Shown here: piece by piece, positions 1 to 10,695 of the stretch | How positions within the stretch are numbered: position 1 is the first letter of the stretch | How the letters are laid out: each line of letters starts with the position of its first letter | DNA from: Lingula anatina | Lineage: Eukaryota; Brachiopoda; Lingulata; Lingulida; Lingulidae | Direction of reading: 5' to 3' | NCBI RefSeq assembly: GCF_001039355.2 | Contig: NW_019775291.1 | Span: 964,640 to 989,570 of the forward strand | Length of the DNA stretch: 24,931 nt | Made by a program: the position numbers and the translations under genes | The notes under the pieces: generated by a model | Told to the model about the DNA's origin: nothing | Seen by the model: only the letters and a program-made list of their open reading frames with translations | Databases searched by the model: none

Positions 1-409
1 TCAGGTATCAGGTGTTGCTGGTCTAGTTTTACTGTCTTACAGGAGTATCTCAGGTATCAGGTGTTGCTGGTCTAGTTTTACTGTCTTACAGGAGTATCTC
101 AGGTATCAGGTGTTGCTGGTCTAGTTTTACTGTCTTACAGGAGTATCTCAGGTATCAGGTGTTGCTGGTCTAGTTTTACTGTCTTACAGGAGTATCTCAG
201 GTATCAGGTGTTGCTGGTCTAGTTTTACTGTCTTACAGGAGTATCTCAGGTATCAGGTGTTGCTGGTCTAGTTTTACTCTCTTACAGGTGTATCTCAGGT
301 ATCAGGTGTTGCTGGTCTAGTTTTACTGTCTTACAGGAGTATCTCAGGTATCAGGTGTTGCTGGTCTAGTTTTACTGTCTTACAGGAGTATCTCAGGTAT
401 CAGGTGTTC
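1..409. repeat. Minisatellite, 49-bp unit, about 8.4 copies
   Basis: The unit starts tcaggtatcaggtgttgctg at 1, 50, 99, 148, 197, 246, 295, 344 and 393 (partial). Copies are almost identical; the one from 246 has ctctcttacaggtg instead of ctgtcttacaggag. The array reaches the window edge, so its true length is unknown. Each unit carries a splice-acceptor-like tract (ttttactgtcttacag). Confidence 0.97.
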
Positions 410-2454
410 CTGTGGTTTCAGTAACTTCCAGAACTTTCTTCTGTTCCACTTTAAAAAGCAGGGTCAAGTCTTAAGATAACCTATCCTCATCACGTCATGG
501 CTGAGAAAGAATGAATAATATATGCAACTGCTGGTTCTGCTGGGGAAAAGAATTGGGATTTCTGACTGCATCAATAGCCACATATTGGTTTTGTAACAGA
601 AAATAATGGATACAGCGCCTAGCTTGGAATTGAGACTGGATTTGCATGCTTAATAATAGGAATCAACTGGAAACATACCAATACAAAATTATTTGCAATA
701 TGATACAAGTGTAAAAGATACAATACCCCATTTCTTATGTGACCAAATGTAATTCAGAATCAATTTAGTATTCATTTAAGCATTTAGCTATTTTTACTCA
801 TACAGGTCATTAAATATTGACTAGAAGTTTTACTCTGTGGAGTATGCTGATGAAGCCTTCTGGAGAGCCCTAATTACATTGTTGTAAACCTCAGGTGCAC
901 AGAAGGCTTACTGTGGCTGGCAAGCCACCAGGGAGAGAGTGGCCAAGCTACAGCTCACACATCTGCCTCTGATACATGTGTTGTAAATTTAGATGTTGTA
1001 TTTATATAGTGTAGGATTGAACTGATGTTACTGCTGCTAAGATGTGTGTCTAAAACTGTGACTGACCTGTGGAGTAGAAAAATATGAAGAAGAGATTGTT
1101 AACAAAATGGGTAAGGTAGAGGGATATTCTGAAAGGTTAGGATGTGGTTTTCATTACTAATTGTAATCAGTTTGCAGCCTTACATTACACATTATCCAGC
1201 TGTCTCTGTTAGATGACTTTCATTCCTCCTTTCTATAACATCTTATTTGAAAAAAAATTTTTTTGAAGAAAATAGAACTGCTTTTTTAAAATTCAGTAAG
1301 ATTGGGTACGTAATTTTTTTGTGGATTATCTTTGGTAATTTTTTTTTAGTTTTTTTTCTTTAATAGAGAATATGATAAAAATTGACTTTAAAATTAACAA
1401 AGATTTTGTATTAGTGTAGAAAATGGCAGTAATTGTGATGCAATAGTCAAGGGCCAACACTACCCCCACTGACTGTCTTCATACTCTCGCCACTTTAATG
1501 GCAGATCCTTAACAAGGTGGGCCTACATATTCTCATTTTCAGTTTTATGTATCAATGTAGAAAAGATAATGACAAAATGAAAAGGAAATGAAAGAAAGGA
1601 AAGGTCACGTGAAGAAGAAATGAAAAATGAAATTCTTGTACTTAGTGGCATACCTTGTATAAAGTGATCATGGTTTTTATAAAAATTCTGTCCTTAATTG
1701 ACACTTCTACAGGGATCATATTATTATAATGGAGAGTAAAAGTTTTGAATCCTTGTAGCAGTTCAGTTTTACAATGATTTGCTGCTGGTATTTACCAGTA
1801 TTAATCAAGTAACAATACCAATAACAATACCAACATTCCTGTGAGATGAAATATGAAAAGCAACCAGAGAAAGATACGGAAAACACTAGGGTTTAAAATC
1901 AGAATGTTTAATAAGAAAAATGTTTGGTATTGAAACCATTGCCATGATATGTTGGAACGTCAACCACATTTCTACAGTCACAAGAGATGGTAATTATTTA
2001 TGAACCAGATTAATTTCTAAGGTATGGGGGTATTAAAAAGGGGAGGGTTTTGTCTGTGACCTAAGCTTAAAGTACATTTAACTAGATATTAAAATTAATA
2101 TTATTATTTATTTATTTATTTTGGGGCACAGCTATATACATATTAATGTCTGTTTCATTAGCTTTTTGTCTAATTACAAACATAATCATGTTTTCAAATA
2201 GTTGAGGGATGTAAATTTTTTATATTCGGAATTGAAAGAAACGACATTTTTTATGCCTTGAAACCATTGCCTTACTAGTATTTATTTTGCCTTTCCAAAA
2301 TACTGAAAATTGTTGAAATATGATATGTGTATGATATTTTGAGTCAATCTTTCAAATTGTGAATGTGATTGCCTTCAGATGTTAATTATGTCCAAAGCAA
2401 AACACAAATGCTAGTGTTTATGAAGTATCAATTATGAAGCACAGTTATGCTTAC
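410..2454. other. Non-coding 5' region or intron
   Basis: AT-rich sequence with poly-T tracts near 1250-1365 and a TTTA run near 2105-2120. Apart from the weak nine-codon candidate at 1084 I see no exon, RNA gene or recognisable mobile element. Confidence 0.6.
1084..1110 (+). CDS. Weak candidate first exon (MKKRLLTKW)
   Basis: ATG with A at -3 opens nine codons ending in phase 0 at donor gtaagg. Short basic N-termini occur in CaVbeta isoforms, but nine codons before a donor are easily expected by chance in 11 kb of non-coding sequence. Listed only because phase and donor fit. Confidence 0.15.
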
Positions 2455-2625
2455 CTGGGGTAGCGCTAGCAAATTTTTTTTCGCTTAGCCAAATCACCAT
2501 TTGTCAATTTGTTATCCAAATGGTTATAATTTGAATAAAAAAAGTAAAATCAAGACCTTTTCATTTAGTCAATTTAAGTCAGTTTTAGCATTTGGCTTAT
2601 TTGGCAAGTGTTAGCGCTACCCCAG
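2455..2625. mobile_element. MITE copy A, 171 bp
   Basis: Ends are ctggggtagcgctagc and its inverse (...tagcgctaccccag). Flanks cttac and ctgac could be a 5-bp target duplication with one change. The interior (cgcttagccaaatcaccatt, aagtcagttttagcatttgg) matches the reverse complement of copy B at 14536. No coding capacity, so a non-autonomous DNA transposon derivative; superfamily not assigned. Confidence 0.85.
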
Positions 2626-2647
2626 CTGACAGAACTAACAGGGTTTT

Positions 2648-2740
2648 AGGGATAATGACCTGTCTAACCTGTGTGGACTGGGGAAACTGTGCCAACTGAT
2701 TGTCCTAGACAGCATTTCAGGAAATATGGAGCTAGCTAAG
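2648..2740 (+). repeat. Direct repeat, left copy, flanking a foldback
   Basis: agggataatgacctgtctaa through the gaaatatggagctagctaag region recurs at 2993-3085 with scattered differences, in the same orientation and offset by 345 bp. The two copies bracket the foldback at 2775-2957. Confidence 0.85.
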
Positions 2741-2774
2741 GGACCATTTCCAGCCCCTATTGTACTAACTTTAG

Positions 2775-2957
2775 ATCGATCTATCTCCAAGGGGATTCTC
2801 ACTAAATTGCTATCAACTTGAGTAGCTTAGATGTCTGCCATGCCTACTGAAGGGTAAATTAATTATTGTTTAGCAGCTTCAGTAGGCGTGACAGACATTT
2901 AAGCCGCTTAAGCTGAAAGCAGTTTAATGAGAAAAACCCCTTGGAGATGGACTGATC
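2775..2957. repeat. Imperfect foldback (inverted repeat) about 183 bp
   Basis: Left arm 2775-2851 (tctccaaggggattctcact ... atgtctgccatgcctactga) is the imperfect reverse complement of right arm 2874-2957 (cttcagtaggcgtgacagac ... ccccttggagatgg), with an AT-rich loop. It looks like an old MITE or foldback element. Arms differ at many bases, so it is not recent. Confidence 0.8.
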
Positions 2958-2992
2958 CTGTTAGATGGATCTAGGCATGGGAACCCAGTCAT

Positions 2993-3085
2993 AGGGATAA
3001 TGACCTGGCTAACCTTTGTGGACTGGGAAACTGTGCCAGCTGATTGTCTTAGATGTCATTTTCAGGAAATGTAGAGCAAGCTAGG
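2993..3085 (+). repeat. Direct repeat, right copy, flanking a foldback
   Basis: Second copy of the repeat at 2648-2740 (agggataatgacctggctaa ... ttcaggaaatgtagagcaag). Confidence 0.85.
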
Positions 3086-3796
3086 TATCAGGAAGCTGAC
3101 TGTATTCATAGATGTACCATCTTCCATTTCATCTGAGGCCATCTCTGCTGCATTCCCTGAAAAAAGAAAGAAAGAACAAAGTCATGTTTATTGTCTAAAA
3201 ACTAGGCTAGCTTAATTCTAATGGAAGAGGAACTTTTGAGAATGTTGACTTCTGGACCATTATTAGATTACAGTAATCTTGTGACCAGTAGTAAACGGAG
3301 CTGAAAGATATCCTCCAAGTCCAATACAGGTCAATTATTTAGATGAAGTGTGTAACCAAGCAACATCAGAAATATTTAGTTGGGACAGAGAAGAAGTAAA
3401 AAATCACATGTATAACCCTTGAGATGCCTTAGAATGCCAGAAATAGAAATTGTATTTTGAAAAGTTATGTCATGATTGTGTTTTTTGGAAGCCTGTGTTA
3501 GTGCGTATGTTAGCTGGGAAAATAATGACCAGTGACTCCCTGAAAGTATTGCTTACTAATACTAGTACGTCAGACAAAAACCTTTAACTGTATGTGAGAT
3601 AAGACTTAAATAAGTCAGTCCTTTGCATAAAAAAACACTTAATAGACTTTCACTAACTAGAAATTTTCATTTTAGTGAGTGCTTGGAGTAACTCTGTGGT
3701 TTTTGAGCTGGTCAAAAGAAATCACTTCAGTTCACATTTTGAAAGTATAGTGGACATTAAGGGCTCATTCTGAATTAAATGATGGTTCTACATAGA
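3086..3796. other. Non-coding 5' region or intron
   Basis: AT-rich unique-looking sequence without supported exon, RNA gene or repeat. Confidence 0.55.
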
Positions 3797-4276
3797 TCCA
3801 GCTCTGCTGGGACTCCCCCTGAATACAATCAGATTAACAGTGGATCCAGCTCTGCTGGGACTCCCCCTGAACACAATCAAATTAACAGTGGATCCAGCTC
3901 TGCTGGGACTCCCCCTGAATACAATCCGATTAGCAGTGGATCCAGCTCTGCTGGGACTCCCCCTGAATACAATCCGATTAGCAGTGGATCCAGCTCTGCT
4001 GGGACTCCCCCTGAATACAATCAGGTTAACAGTGGATCCAGCTCTGCTGGGACTCCCCCTGAATACAATCAGGTTAACAGTGGATCCAGCTCTGCTGGGA
4101 CTCCCCCTGAATACAATCAGGTTAACAGTGGATCCAGCTCTGCTGGGACTCCCCCTGAATACAATCAGGTTAACAGTGGATCCAGCTCTGCTGGGACTCC
4201 CCCTGAACACAATCAGATTAACAGTAGATCTAGCTCTGTTACTACTCTGCCTGAATACAATCAGATTAACAGATTA
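3797..4276. repeat. Minisatellite, 48-bp unit, 10 copies
   Basis: Ten units of 48 bp (tccagctctgctgggactcc ... ccctgaatacaatcagatta). 48 is a multiple of three and the unit lacks stops in several frames, so open frames run through on both strands (172 aa, 145 aa and 140 aa). In the 172-aa frame (SSSAGTPPEYNQINSG repeats) differences between units change residues (Tyr/His, Gln/Pro, Ile/Val, Asn/Ser) rather than being silent, so I read it as non-coding tandem DNA. Confidence 0.95.
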
Positions 4277-6230
4277 ACGTGCTCCTCCTGGCATTGAGCT
4301 GAATGCGGCAAAGCTGGTGATTATATGAGTATGTCAGAAACAACAGGAGATGTTTTAAACTGACTGCATTTAGTGATAGTCCCCATGTAGTCAGATCAAG
4401 CAATATATAGAACGTTAGTTGCATTGGGAATTAGCTCTAGGAAGCTTTCTGTGTAGTTAACAATGTTCAGTAATTAGTGCAGGCATGTCTTCAGCCTGAT
4501 GACCATGACCAGGATAACACCACAGGCAGGATACTGAAACCTACTCTTCTAGTTTCACTCTATGAACCTTTTACCACTAGATGTTTATTGACAAATTGTA
4601 ATGTAAAAAGGGATTTCTGTTGTAATCTCACTCAGTCACCTTTCTGTTTTTACACAATAAAACCCTGGTTTCTGTTGGGTGTCCAACATTAGTTCCAGGA
4701 AAATGAACTTCCAAGAAATAGCAGAAAGTGAACATCACTTATAAATTTTGCTCTTGGAAGCAGTATTATTGTATTAACTTCTGGAGGCAAATGATCATTT
4801 AAAAAGGTGGGATTAATCAGTTTAAGGGTTTTTAAGAGTGGGAGGATGTATATTATCCCCAAAGGTGTTGTGTTTTACTGTAATGGAGTCTAGTGACGTG
4901 TCCTCTGTTAAAGAGTACCCAGCCCTTAACAGGAAAATCTCTCAAGTTGTGCCGCAGGGGATGTGTGCTTAAAAGGTAAATGACTAACAACTAAGAAACA
5001 TTTCATAGCACACATGTATACCAGCAGCTTGGAGAGGCATGTCATTAAAAATGGAGCTGATTTTAATCATGACATTTGGTAGCTGTTCGTATAGCTAGCT
5101 TGCTATACAGACACCAAGTCGTGATGTTTAAACTGACTTTTAACCCCCCCTCCCCCCTCCCAGAACACTTTAGTTCATTGCCAAAGAATTTCCTTATAAT
5201 GTTTGAACACCTGCTTGTCTTGAAGATATTGCACTGTCATGCCACCTTTTGGCAACAAAAAATGCAACAAGAGCTAGGGTATATTCCACATCTTCAAACT
5301 GAATCAATAAAATCTCTTAAGCGGTGTTTTTGTGCCAAATTCTTTCTCCCTATAACAGAATTGTGAATTGATGTTCTTTTGTTGAAGTGAACTTCAGTGT
5401 ATTCCCTAACCTTAGCAAAGTAGCAGACTAAGATAACGGCTGTGGCTTTATTGACGTCAGAGAGAGGCTGGGGAATCCAGGTTGTATGTGAAGAGTGTGA
5501 GCCTGCAGGAATAAACTGACTGCTGAGCTGGTCATCATCAACTGTCTATACAAACCCAAAGTATTGAATGTCTCCACTTGTTTACAATATACCAATAAGG
5601 GTCTAAGGTTTACTGAAGCCGTAGTTTGTTTTGTTGGGAAAACCAGTTTAATTAACTCCACTGTGGGAAGACCTGGGAGTGAAAAATAACTGCTTTACAA
5701 TATAAATCCAGTGTGGTATGAGAGAGGTAGAAACCACAGGTTGGCTTTGTGGTATTCACATTTTTGTTGTCAAACACAGGATGGAGACAGTAGTTTACCT
5801 GCAAGGCATATAGGCTGCAGTTTCAATGCCAGTGTGATTCTTAATTCTCTGAGGTCATTTCAGTGTTTGAAGTCAATCATAATTGCCATAGCATGATCGA
5901 TATGGGGTTACTCAAGAAAACACTAACAGTAGAGGCAGGAGGCAAACTGCTTATTCATCCTAATGAAAACTTGTGAGCTGGGATGGGCTTTGCTGTCTTC
6001 AGATGTGCCCATATTTGTCTCAGGATGTTTTCTCTCTAAAGATTGACACCTTATTTCCAATGCTCAGCAGTGAGCTGTTGTGTGGTGGAAGTGCGGAAGG
6101 ATCAATTTAATTAGCCTGTGGACTCTGTGAAAATATTCTGAGTGTAATTTATTCATTACACCACAGTCAGAGAGAGAAGCCAGTACAGCATTGACCAGTT
6201 TGGGGGAAATCTTCCTCTCTATGTGATAGC
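4277..6230. other. Non-coding 5' region or intron
   Basis: No supported exon. A C-rich run lies at 5144-5162. Open frames at 4477-4692, 5076-5366 and 5711-5896 lack motifs and suitable splice context. Confidence 0.55.
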
Positions 6231-6281
6231 ATGGGACGTATCAAGAAAAGTATCTCAGATTTAGGAGACAGTTTTAGTTGG
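6231..6281 (+). CDS. Candidate first exon (17 codons, MGRIKKSIS...FSW)
   Basis: ATG with A at -3 and G at +4 opens 17 codons (MGRIKKSISDLGDSFSW) ending in phase 0 at donor gtgagt. It would join in frame to GSADS at 11299. The basic-then-Ser/Asp composition is plausible for a variable CaVbeta N-terminus, and it is the longest of the three candidates. It has no homology I can name and may be chance. Confidence 0.38.
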
Positions 6282-7675
6282 GTGAGTAGAGGTTACTTTG
6301 TACATTCACAGTGCTCTGGTATCAATGTGGTGGCAATGAAATCTGAGAAGACTGGAGAACTACTTTAGTGGAATTTGTCCAACTGATCATTGTGAAGGAA
6401 GGAAATATGGCACTGTGACTGTGACATTTATTGCAAATACGATGTATCTTTTAGTTGGGGCAGCCAGGATCCAAGCAGTTTTCCTGTGATGTGGTTGATT
6501 TTAAACTTAATGCCTGAATTTGTAATTATATATTAAAAGTTGTATTGGGATCTGTTTCCCTAAGAAATAATACAAATGTGAAATTTAGCCAGATTTGCAG
6601 ATCAGTTGGAATGTGGAAGTAATATTTCAGAAAACCCTATTTCCAAGTGTCTGCTTACTTTAGCCAAAGCCTATCACTGGTTCACTGCTGTATTCATAGC
6701 AACATAAATTTCTACAAATTTATAAGTGATGCACCACATCTGTCAGTTTTGTAGTCAAACACAGATATTGATTTTACATTTACATTGACTGAGGCAAAGT
6801 GTATTAGCGTATTCCTATACATACTCCGTATAGCATTTTTGTTGGTAATGTCAATCTTACACAAAGACCCACAGTGCTCAGCAAAAGCTTTTTTTCCATG
6901 CAATCCAGGCATCAAGTGATAGCTGCTACAAATTTGATATCATTAGGCAGGGCCTGCTCCGGTTTCCTTTCCCTGGAGACTGGAGGAGGAAAAAATGCTG
7001 CAATTCCAAGGACAGATCCTGAGTCACGCCTGCTCTGAGTGGATCTATATGCTGAATAATAAATCTGTCATAATCCATGTTTATCACAGGTTGAGATAAA
7101 GTCTTTTTATTATGCATGAGCCAGAGTAGACAGGCAGTATGAGTGTGTGAGGATAGAGAAGAAGGATCTCACTGAACTGTGCCATACAAGATCCACCAAG
7201 CTGGCACACAAGTAAGGGCCGTAGATCAGCTGCACACTGCCTGATTGGCCGCCTTACTCTAGAGGATAATTCACATAGATTACCTTCCACTAATCTGCTA
7301 AAAGAGCTTTGCATTCTAGACATTTAAGCTGAATGTTGGATGTCACAGGGGCTGGAAGACTGCAGTGATAGGCAGGGCAGCCTAGAATACTGATCAAGGG
7401 GGACGAGGCCGCGTGCTGCAGGGAAAACACAGACACACATGCAGATGGTGACCTCGGCAAAGTCTTCCTCAAAAGCGAGGCTGTTTGATAGTGGATCTTC
7501 CTATTCATTGGTGAGATCAAAGTGGGCTTTGTGAGAGAACATGACAGACAGCCATGTATCAGGAGATGTTTGTTACTATGGTAATGGTTAGGTGACTGGT
7601 GAGGTCATGAGAGAATGGAGGCTGCCTATGAATGGGAGGTCTGCACTGATGCTTGGTTCTCTAAGGCTGGCTAGG
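6282..7675. other. Non-coding 5' region or intron
   Basis: No supported exon, RNA gene or mobile element. Several overlapping minus-strand open frames (6712-7520) show no recognisable domain. Confidence 0.55.
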
Positions 7676-8240
7676 CACAGGGTTGGGGGTGTTCACTCAC
7701 CTGTGGGTACAGGGCTGGGATATGTTAACACACCTGTGGGTACAGGGCTAGGAGTTGTTACACACCTGTGGGTACAGGGCTGGGAGGTGTTAACACACCT
7801 GTGGGTACAGGGCTGGGATATGTTAACACACCTGTGGGCACAGGGCTGGGATATGTTAACACACCTGTGGGTACAGGGCTGGTAGATGTTAACACACCTG
7901 TGGGTACAGGGCTGGTAGATGTTAACACACCTGTGGGTACAGGGCTGGTAGATGTTAACACACCTGTGGGTACAGGGCTAGGAGTTGTTACACACCTGTG
8001 GGTACAGGGCTGGGAGGTGTTAACACACCTGTGGGTACAGAGCTGGGAGGTGTTAACGCACCTGTGGGTACAGGGCTGGGAGGTGTTAACACACCTGTGG
8101 GTACAGGGCTGGGAGGTGTTAACACACCTGTGGGTACAGAGCTTGGGGGGGGGGAGGCTAACACACCTGTGGGTACAGGACTGGGGGGGGTGTTCACATA
8201 CCTGTGGGTACAGGACTGGGGGTGTTCACACATCTGTGTT
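7676..8240. repeat. Minisatellite, about 33-bp unit, about 16 copies
   Basis: Units begin cacctgtgggtacagggctg and end in gttaaca; 16 are readable from 7698, mostly 33 bp, some 32, and 35-38 bp near 8145-8200 where G runs (gggggggg) expand. Subfamilies differ at the end (ggatatgttaac, ggtagatgttaac, ggaggtgttaac, ggagttgttaca). The 11-codon periodicity creates open frames (TPVGTGLGGVN units) with no sign of being a gene. Confidence 0.96.
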
Positions 8241-8259
8241 TGGCTTCATATTAGTAGAC

Positions 8260-8471
8260 AATATAAAATGAATATACAGTGTTTTGTAGATCTCTCAGAT
8301 CAAAATGAACAAGCCTATCTTTCCTCTTGTCTGATCTGTTTACACTACAGTATGAGAGAAGGATCTTATTGATTTCTGCGCAAGGCACTACTGCTTTGAG
8401 ACCACATAGAATGACAAACCGCCAGTTACACAAGATGCACAGGTCAAACATTTAACACTAGCAGCCTGCAC
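8260..8471 (+). repeat. 212-bp duplication, first copy
   Basis: aatataaaatgaatatacag through cactagcagcctgcac is repeated at 8475-8686 with two substitutions seen. Copies are separated by three bases, one of them an ambiguous n at 8472. Confidence 0.95.
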
Positions 8472-8474
8472 NTG

Positions 8475-8686
8475 AATATAAAATGAAGATACAGTGTTTT
8501 GTAGATCTCTCAGATCAAAATGAACAAGCCTATCTTTCCTCTTGTCTGATCTGTTTACACTACAGTATGAGAGAAGGATCTTATTGATTTCTGCGCAAGC
8601 CACTACTGCTTTGAGACCACATAGAATGACAAACCGCCAGTTACACAAGATGCACAGGTCAAACATTTAACACTAGCAGCCTGCAC
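8475..8686 (+). repeat. 212-bp duplication, second copy
   Basis: Near-identical second copy of 8260-8471. The n between the copies suggests an assembly join, so the duplication may be artificial. Confidence 0.95.
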
Positions 8687-9040
8687 TCAAGGTTGAACTG
8701 GAAGATGAATAATTTAGATGAACTGATGTAGAAGTTATGCAGCATGAAGAGTGCACTTCCTTCTACAAATGATGAGATGTATTAAGAAAGGCTGGCAGTT
8801 TATATTAATGTTTGTATATCAGTGATATGATCTTTTTCTTATATGATGACTTTGGCCAATAGTTTCCCTCCCCTTCTTGCTTGGTTCATGATTTTCTTCA
8901 GATGTATAATCTTTTGTGAGGCTTCTGTTCATTATATTGAAATGAAAAAAAAAAAAAAAATAATAGGTTCATTTAAAAACTTGTTGGACCATAAAAGTAA
9001 ACAGATTGCTATGAATGCATCCTTGCTGTTACAATTTCCA

Positions 9041-9102
<62 letters not shown>

Positions 9103-10629
9103 GTAATGGAATTGGTTTAAAAGAAAAATTTAATCTGCCCAGTTAACTAGGGAAATAATGATATCTGATAGCAGAATCTCTAAAACATTGTGATCTAATA
9201 ATTTTGTTCCTCTTAGGCAGAAAGGTATCTGCTTTGACCAAAACTTGGTAAATCGAGACAATATACATGTATATAAATGATTTCTCATAGAATTGAATTT
9301 TTTTTACTTAGAATATACTATTTTCTAACCTTCCTTGTCCTGATGGTTTGGATGTTTAAGTCAACCAGGTGTGATTTTTGTAGTTATTTAATTCCTCAAG
9401 CCAGGAAATTGAACTGTATTGGCTCTATTGATAAAATAGAGAGGGGTTATTATTGCTTTAGGATTCCAAATGTCTCTATTGTGATTGGAGTTAATTTTAA
9501 AAAATGAACTTGGAACATATGTGGGCTTGCCATTTCACATTTAATATGGCTGTATTTCATATTTTGGAAATGTGAATCTAGCATAGAATATGTTGTGTCA
9601 GAGTGATTTGGAATATCACAAGTTGCAGTGATCAACAGTTGATAATTGATATCTTAAAGAAAACAAATCTGCACCAAACAAGACAATAATTATGAATAAG
9701 CTGTTAAACAAAACGTAGAAAAGGTATTGATATAAATACTCATGTGTATATGCTGTAAGGTTAATATAAATAACAATTAAGTATAGATTCAAAGTTAGAC
9801 AATCAAATATCTTGAATTTGTATCTGAAGGACAAACCAAACTGCAATCATTGAATGAACAAGTGGGTCAGAAAGCTGTTGAATCTAGTGTATTCAGGCTG
9901 TGCTGTTTTTAGTGTCACATTAAGAAGTGGCAATAGTAATGTCAGGTAGAAAAGGATATTGATGATGTTGGCAGATGGTTTCTTCAGCTTGTTTGCAGTA
10001 CATTCAGCTGTGTTTATTCATACCTTGAACAGGCACAGAACTAGCAGGATTCTGTGATTGTCTGGCCGCGCTCTGGCTGGAAGCTGGCGTGGAAGTGCGT
10101 CAGCAGTATTGACCTGCTGTATGAATTTTTGATGAAACCTATGTATAGTGGCAGGTATTGATCTGACTGTGTTATTGCTCTGCTGTATAGACAACACATG
10201 CATGCACATAGACTGCTGCATTGAGAGACGACACCCACACTGCTACCAGGGTACCCCAAGATACACGGGGCGTACACAGTCAGGACTTTTACTGGGGGAC
10301 CTAGTATGACACCTGGATGATCAGGGTGAGTGGTAGGAAGATCTCTCACTGGACTGGGACCAAAACCTGCTTTGTAGGGTTTCATAACACTGGCGGTAAC
10401 AAAGGCTGGCCCAGTTATTTCTCAGTCTGTAGAGACAGGGGAGTTCCATTTTGAGAAAGTATGTGGCAGAGATAATGGTTTTTGGGAATTGATAGCCTGG
10501 TCTGTGTTAGTCAAACCTGTTAGTTGGGCTAGTTGTAGCCTGCTAGCTTTGTCATTATCTTCATGGTACACAAAACAACACTTTTGGTGAGTTACAGTCA
10601 ACAAATTGACTTCATGTGCTTTTTGCCTC
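8687..10629. other. Non-coding 5' region or intron with simple repeats
   Basis: Contains an A run at 8944-8961 and a TC dinucleotide run at 9044-9095. Otherwise AT-rich with no supported exon. The minus-strand open frame at 10041-10385 has no recognisable domain. Confidence 0.55.
9044..9095. repeat. (TC)n microsatellite
   Basis: About 26 uninterrupted TC dinucleotides followed by atatata. Confidence 0.98.
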
Positions 10630-10638
10630 TATATAAAG
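10630..10638 (+). promoter_or_regulatory. TATA-box-like TATATAAAG upstream of candidate first exon
   Basis: TATATAAAG begins 36 bp before the ATG at 10666. With a usual TATA-to-start spacing near 30 bp, transcription would begin almost at the ATG, giving a very short leader. TATA-like strings are common in AT-rich DNA, so this only adds weight to the exon call. Confidence 0.35.
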
Positions 10639-10665
10639 TACTGGGTAGGCTGTTAGGTGGATAGA

Positions 10666-10695
10666 ATGGCGGGCAGAAGTAGACAGTTCTATTTT
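10666..10695 (+). CDS. Candidate first exon (MAGRSRQFYF) next to a TATA box
   Basis: ATG in a strong start context (A at -3, G at +4) opens ten codons that end in phase 0 at an excellent donor, gtaagtatg. This fits the phase-0 start of the exon at 11299, about 600 bp downstream. CaVbeta isoforms are known to differ by short alternative first exons of this kind. About one in four random donors would show a phase-0 ATG before a stop, so the support is the combination of position, Kozak context, donor strength and the TATA box. Confidence 0.42.

Noticed and set aside
2455-2625. MITE hairpin as a structural RNA gene
   Set aside because: A second copy with a target duplication at 14536 shows it is a mobile element.
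3779-4297. 172-aa open frame of SSSAGTPPEYNQINSG-type repeats as a secreted or structural repeat protein
   Set aside because: It is a 48-bp minisatellite open in other frames and on the other strand; unit differences are residue-changing, and no signal peptide or splice context was seen.
7592-8372. Open frames with TPVGTGLGGVN or THLWVQGW repeats as genes
   Set aside because: They come from the 33-bp minisatellite period, occur in several frames, and end at the array border.
8251-8666. Two near-identical small minus-strand proteins (MFDLCILCNWRFVILC...)
   Set aside because: They are the same frame in the 212-bp duplication, one containing the ambiguous base; no domain and no splice or promoter context.
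10041-10385. Minus-strand 114-aa open frame
   Set aside because: No recognisable domain, composition not convincing, and no supporting splice signals.
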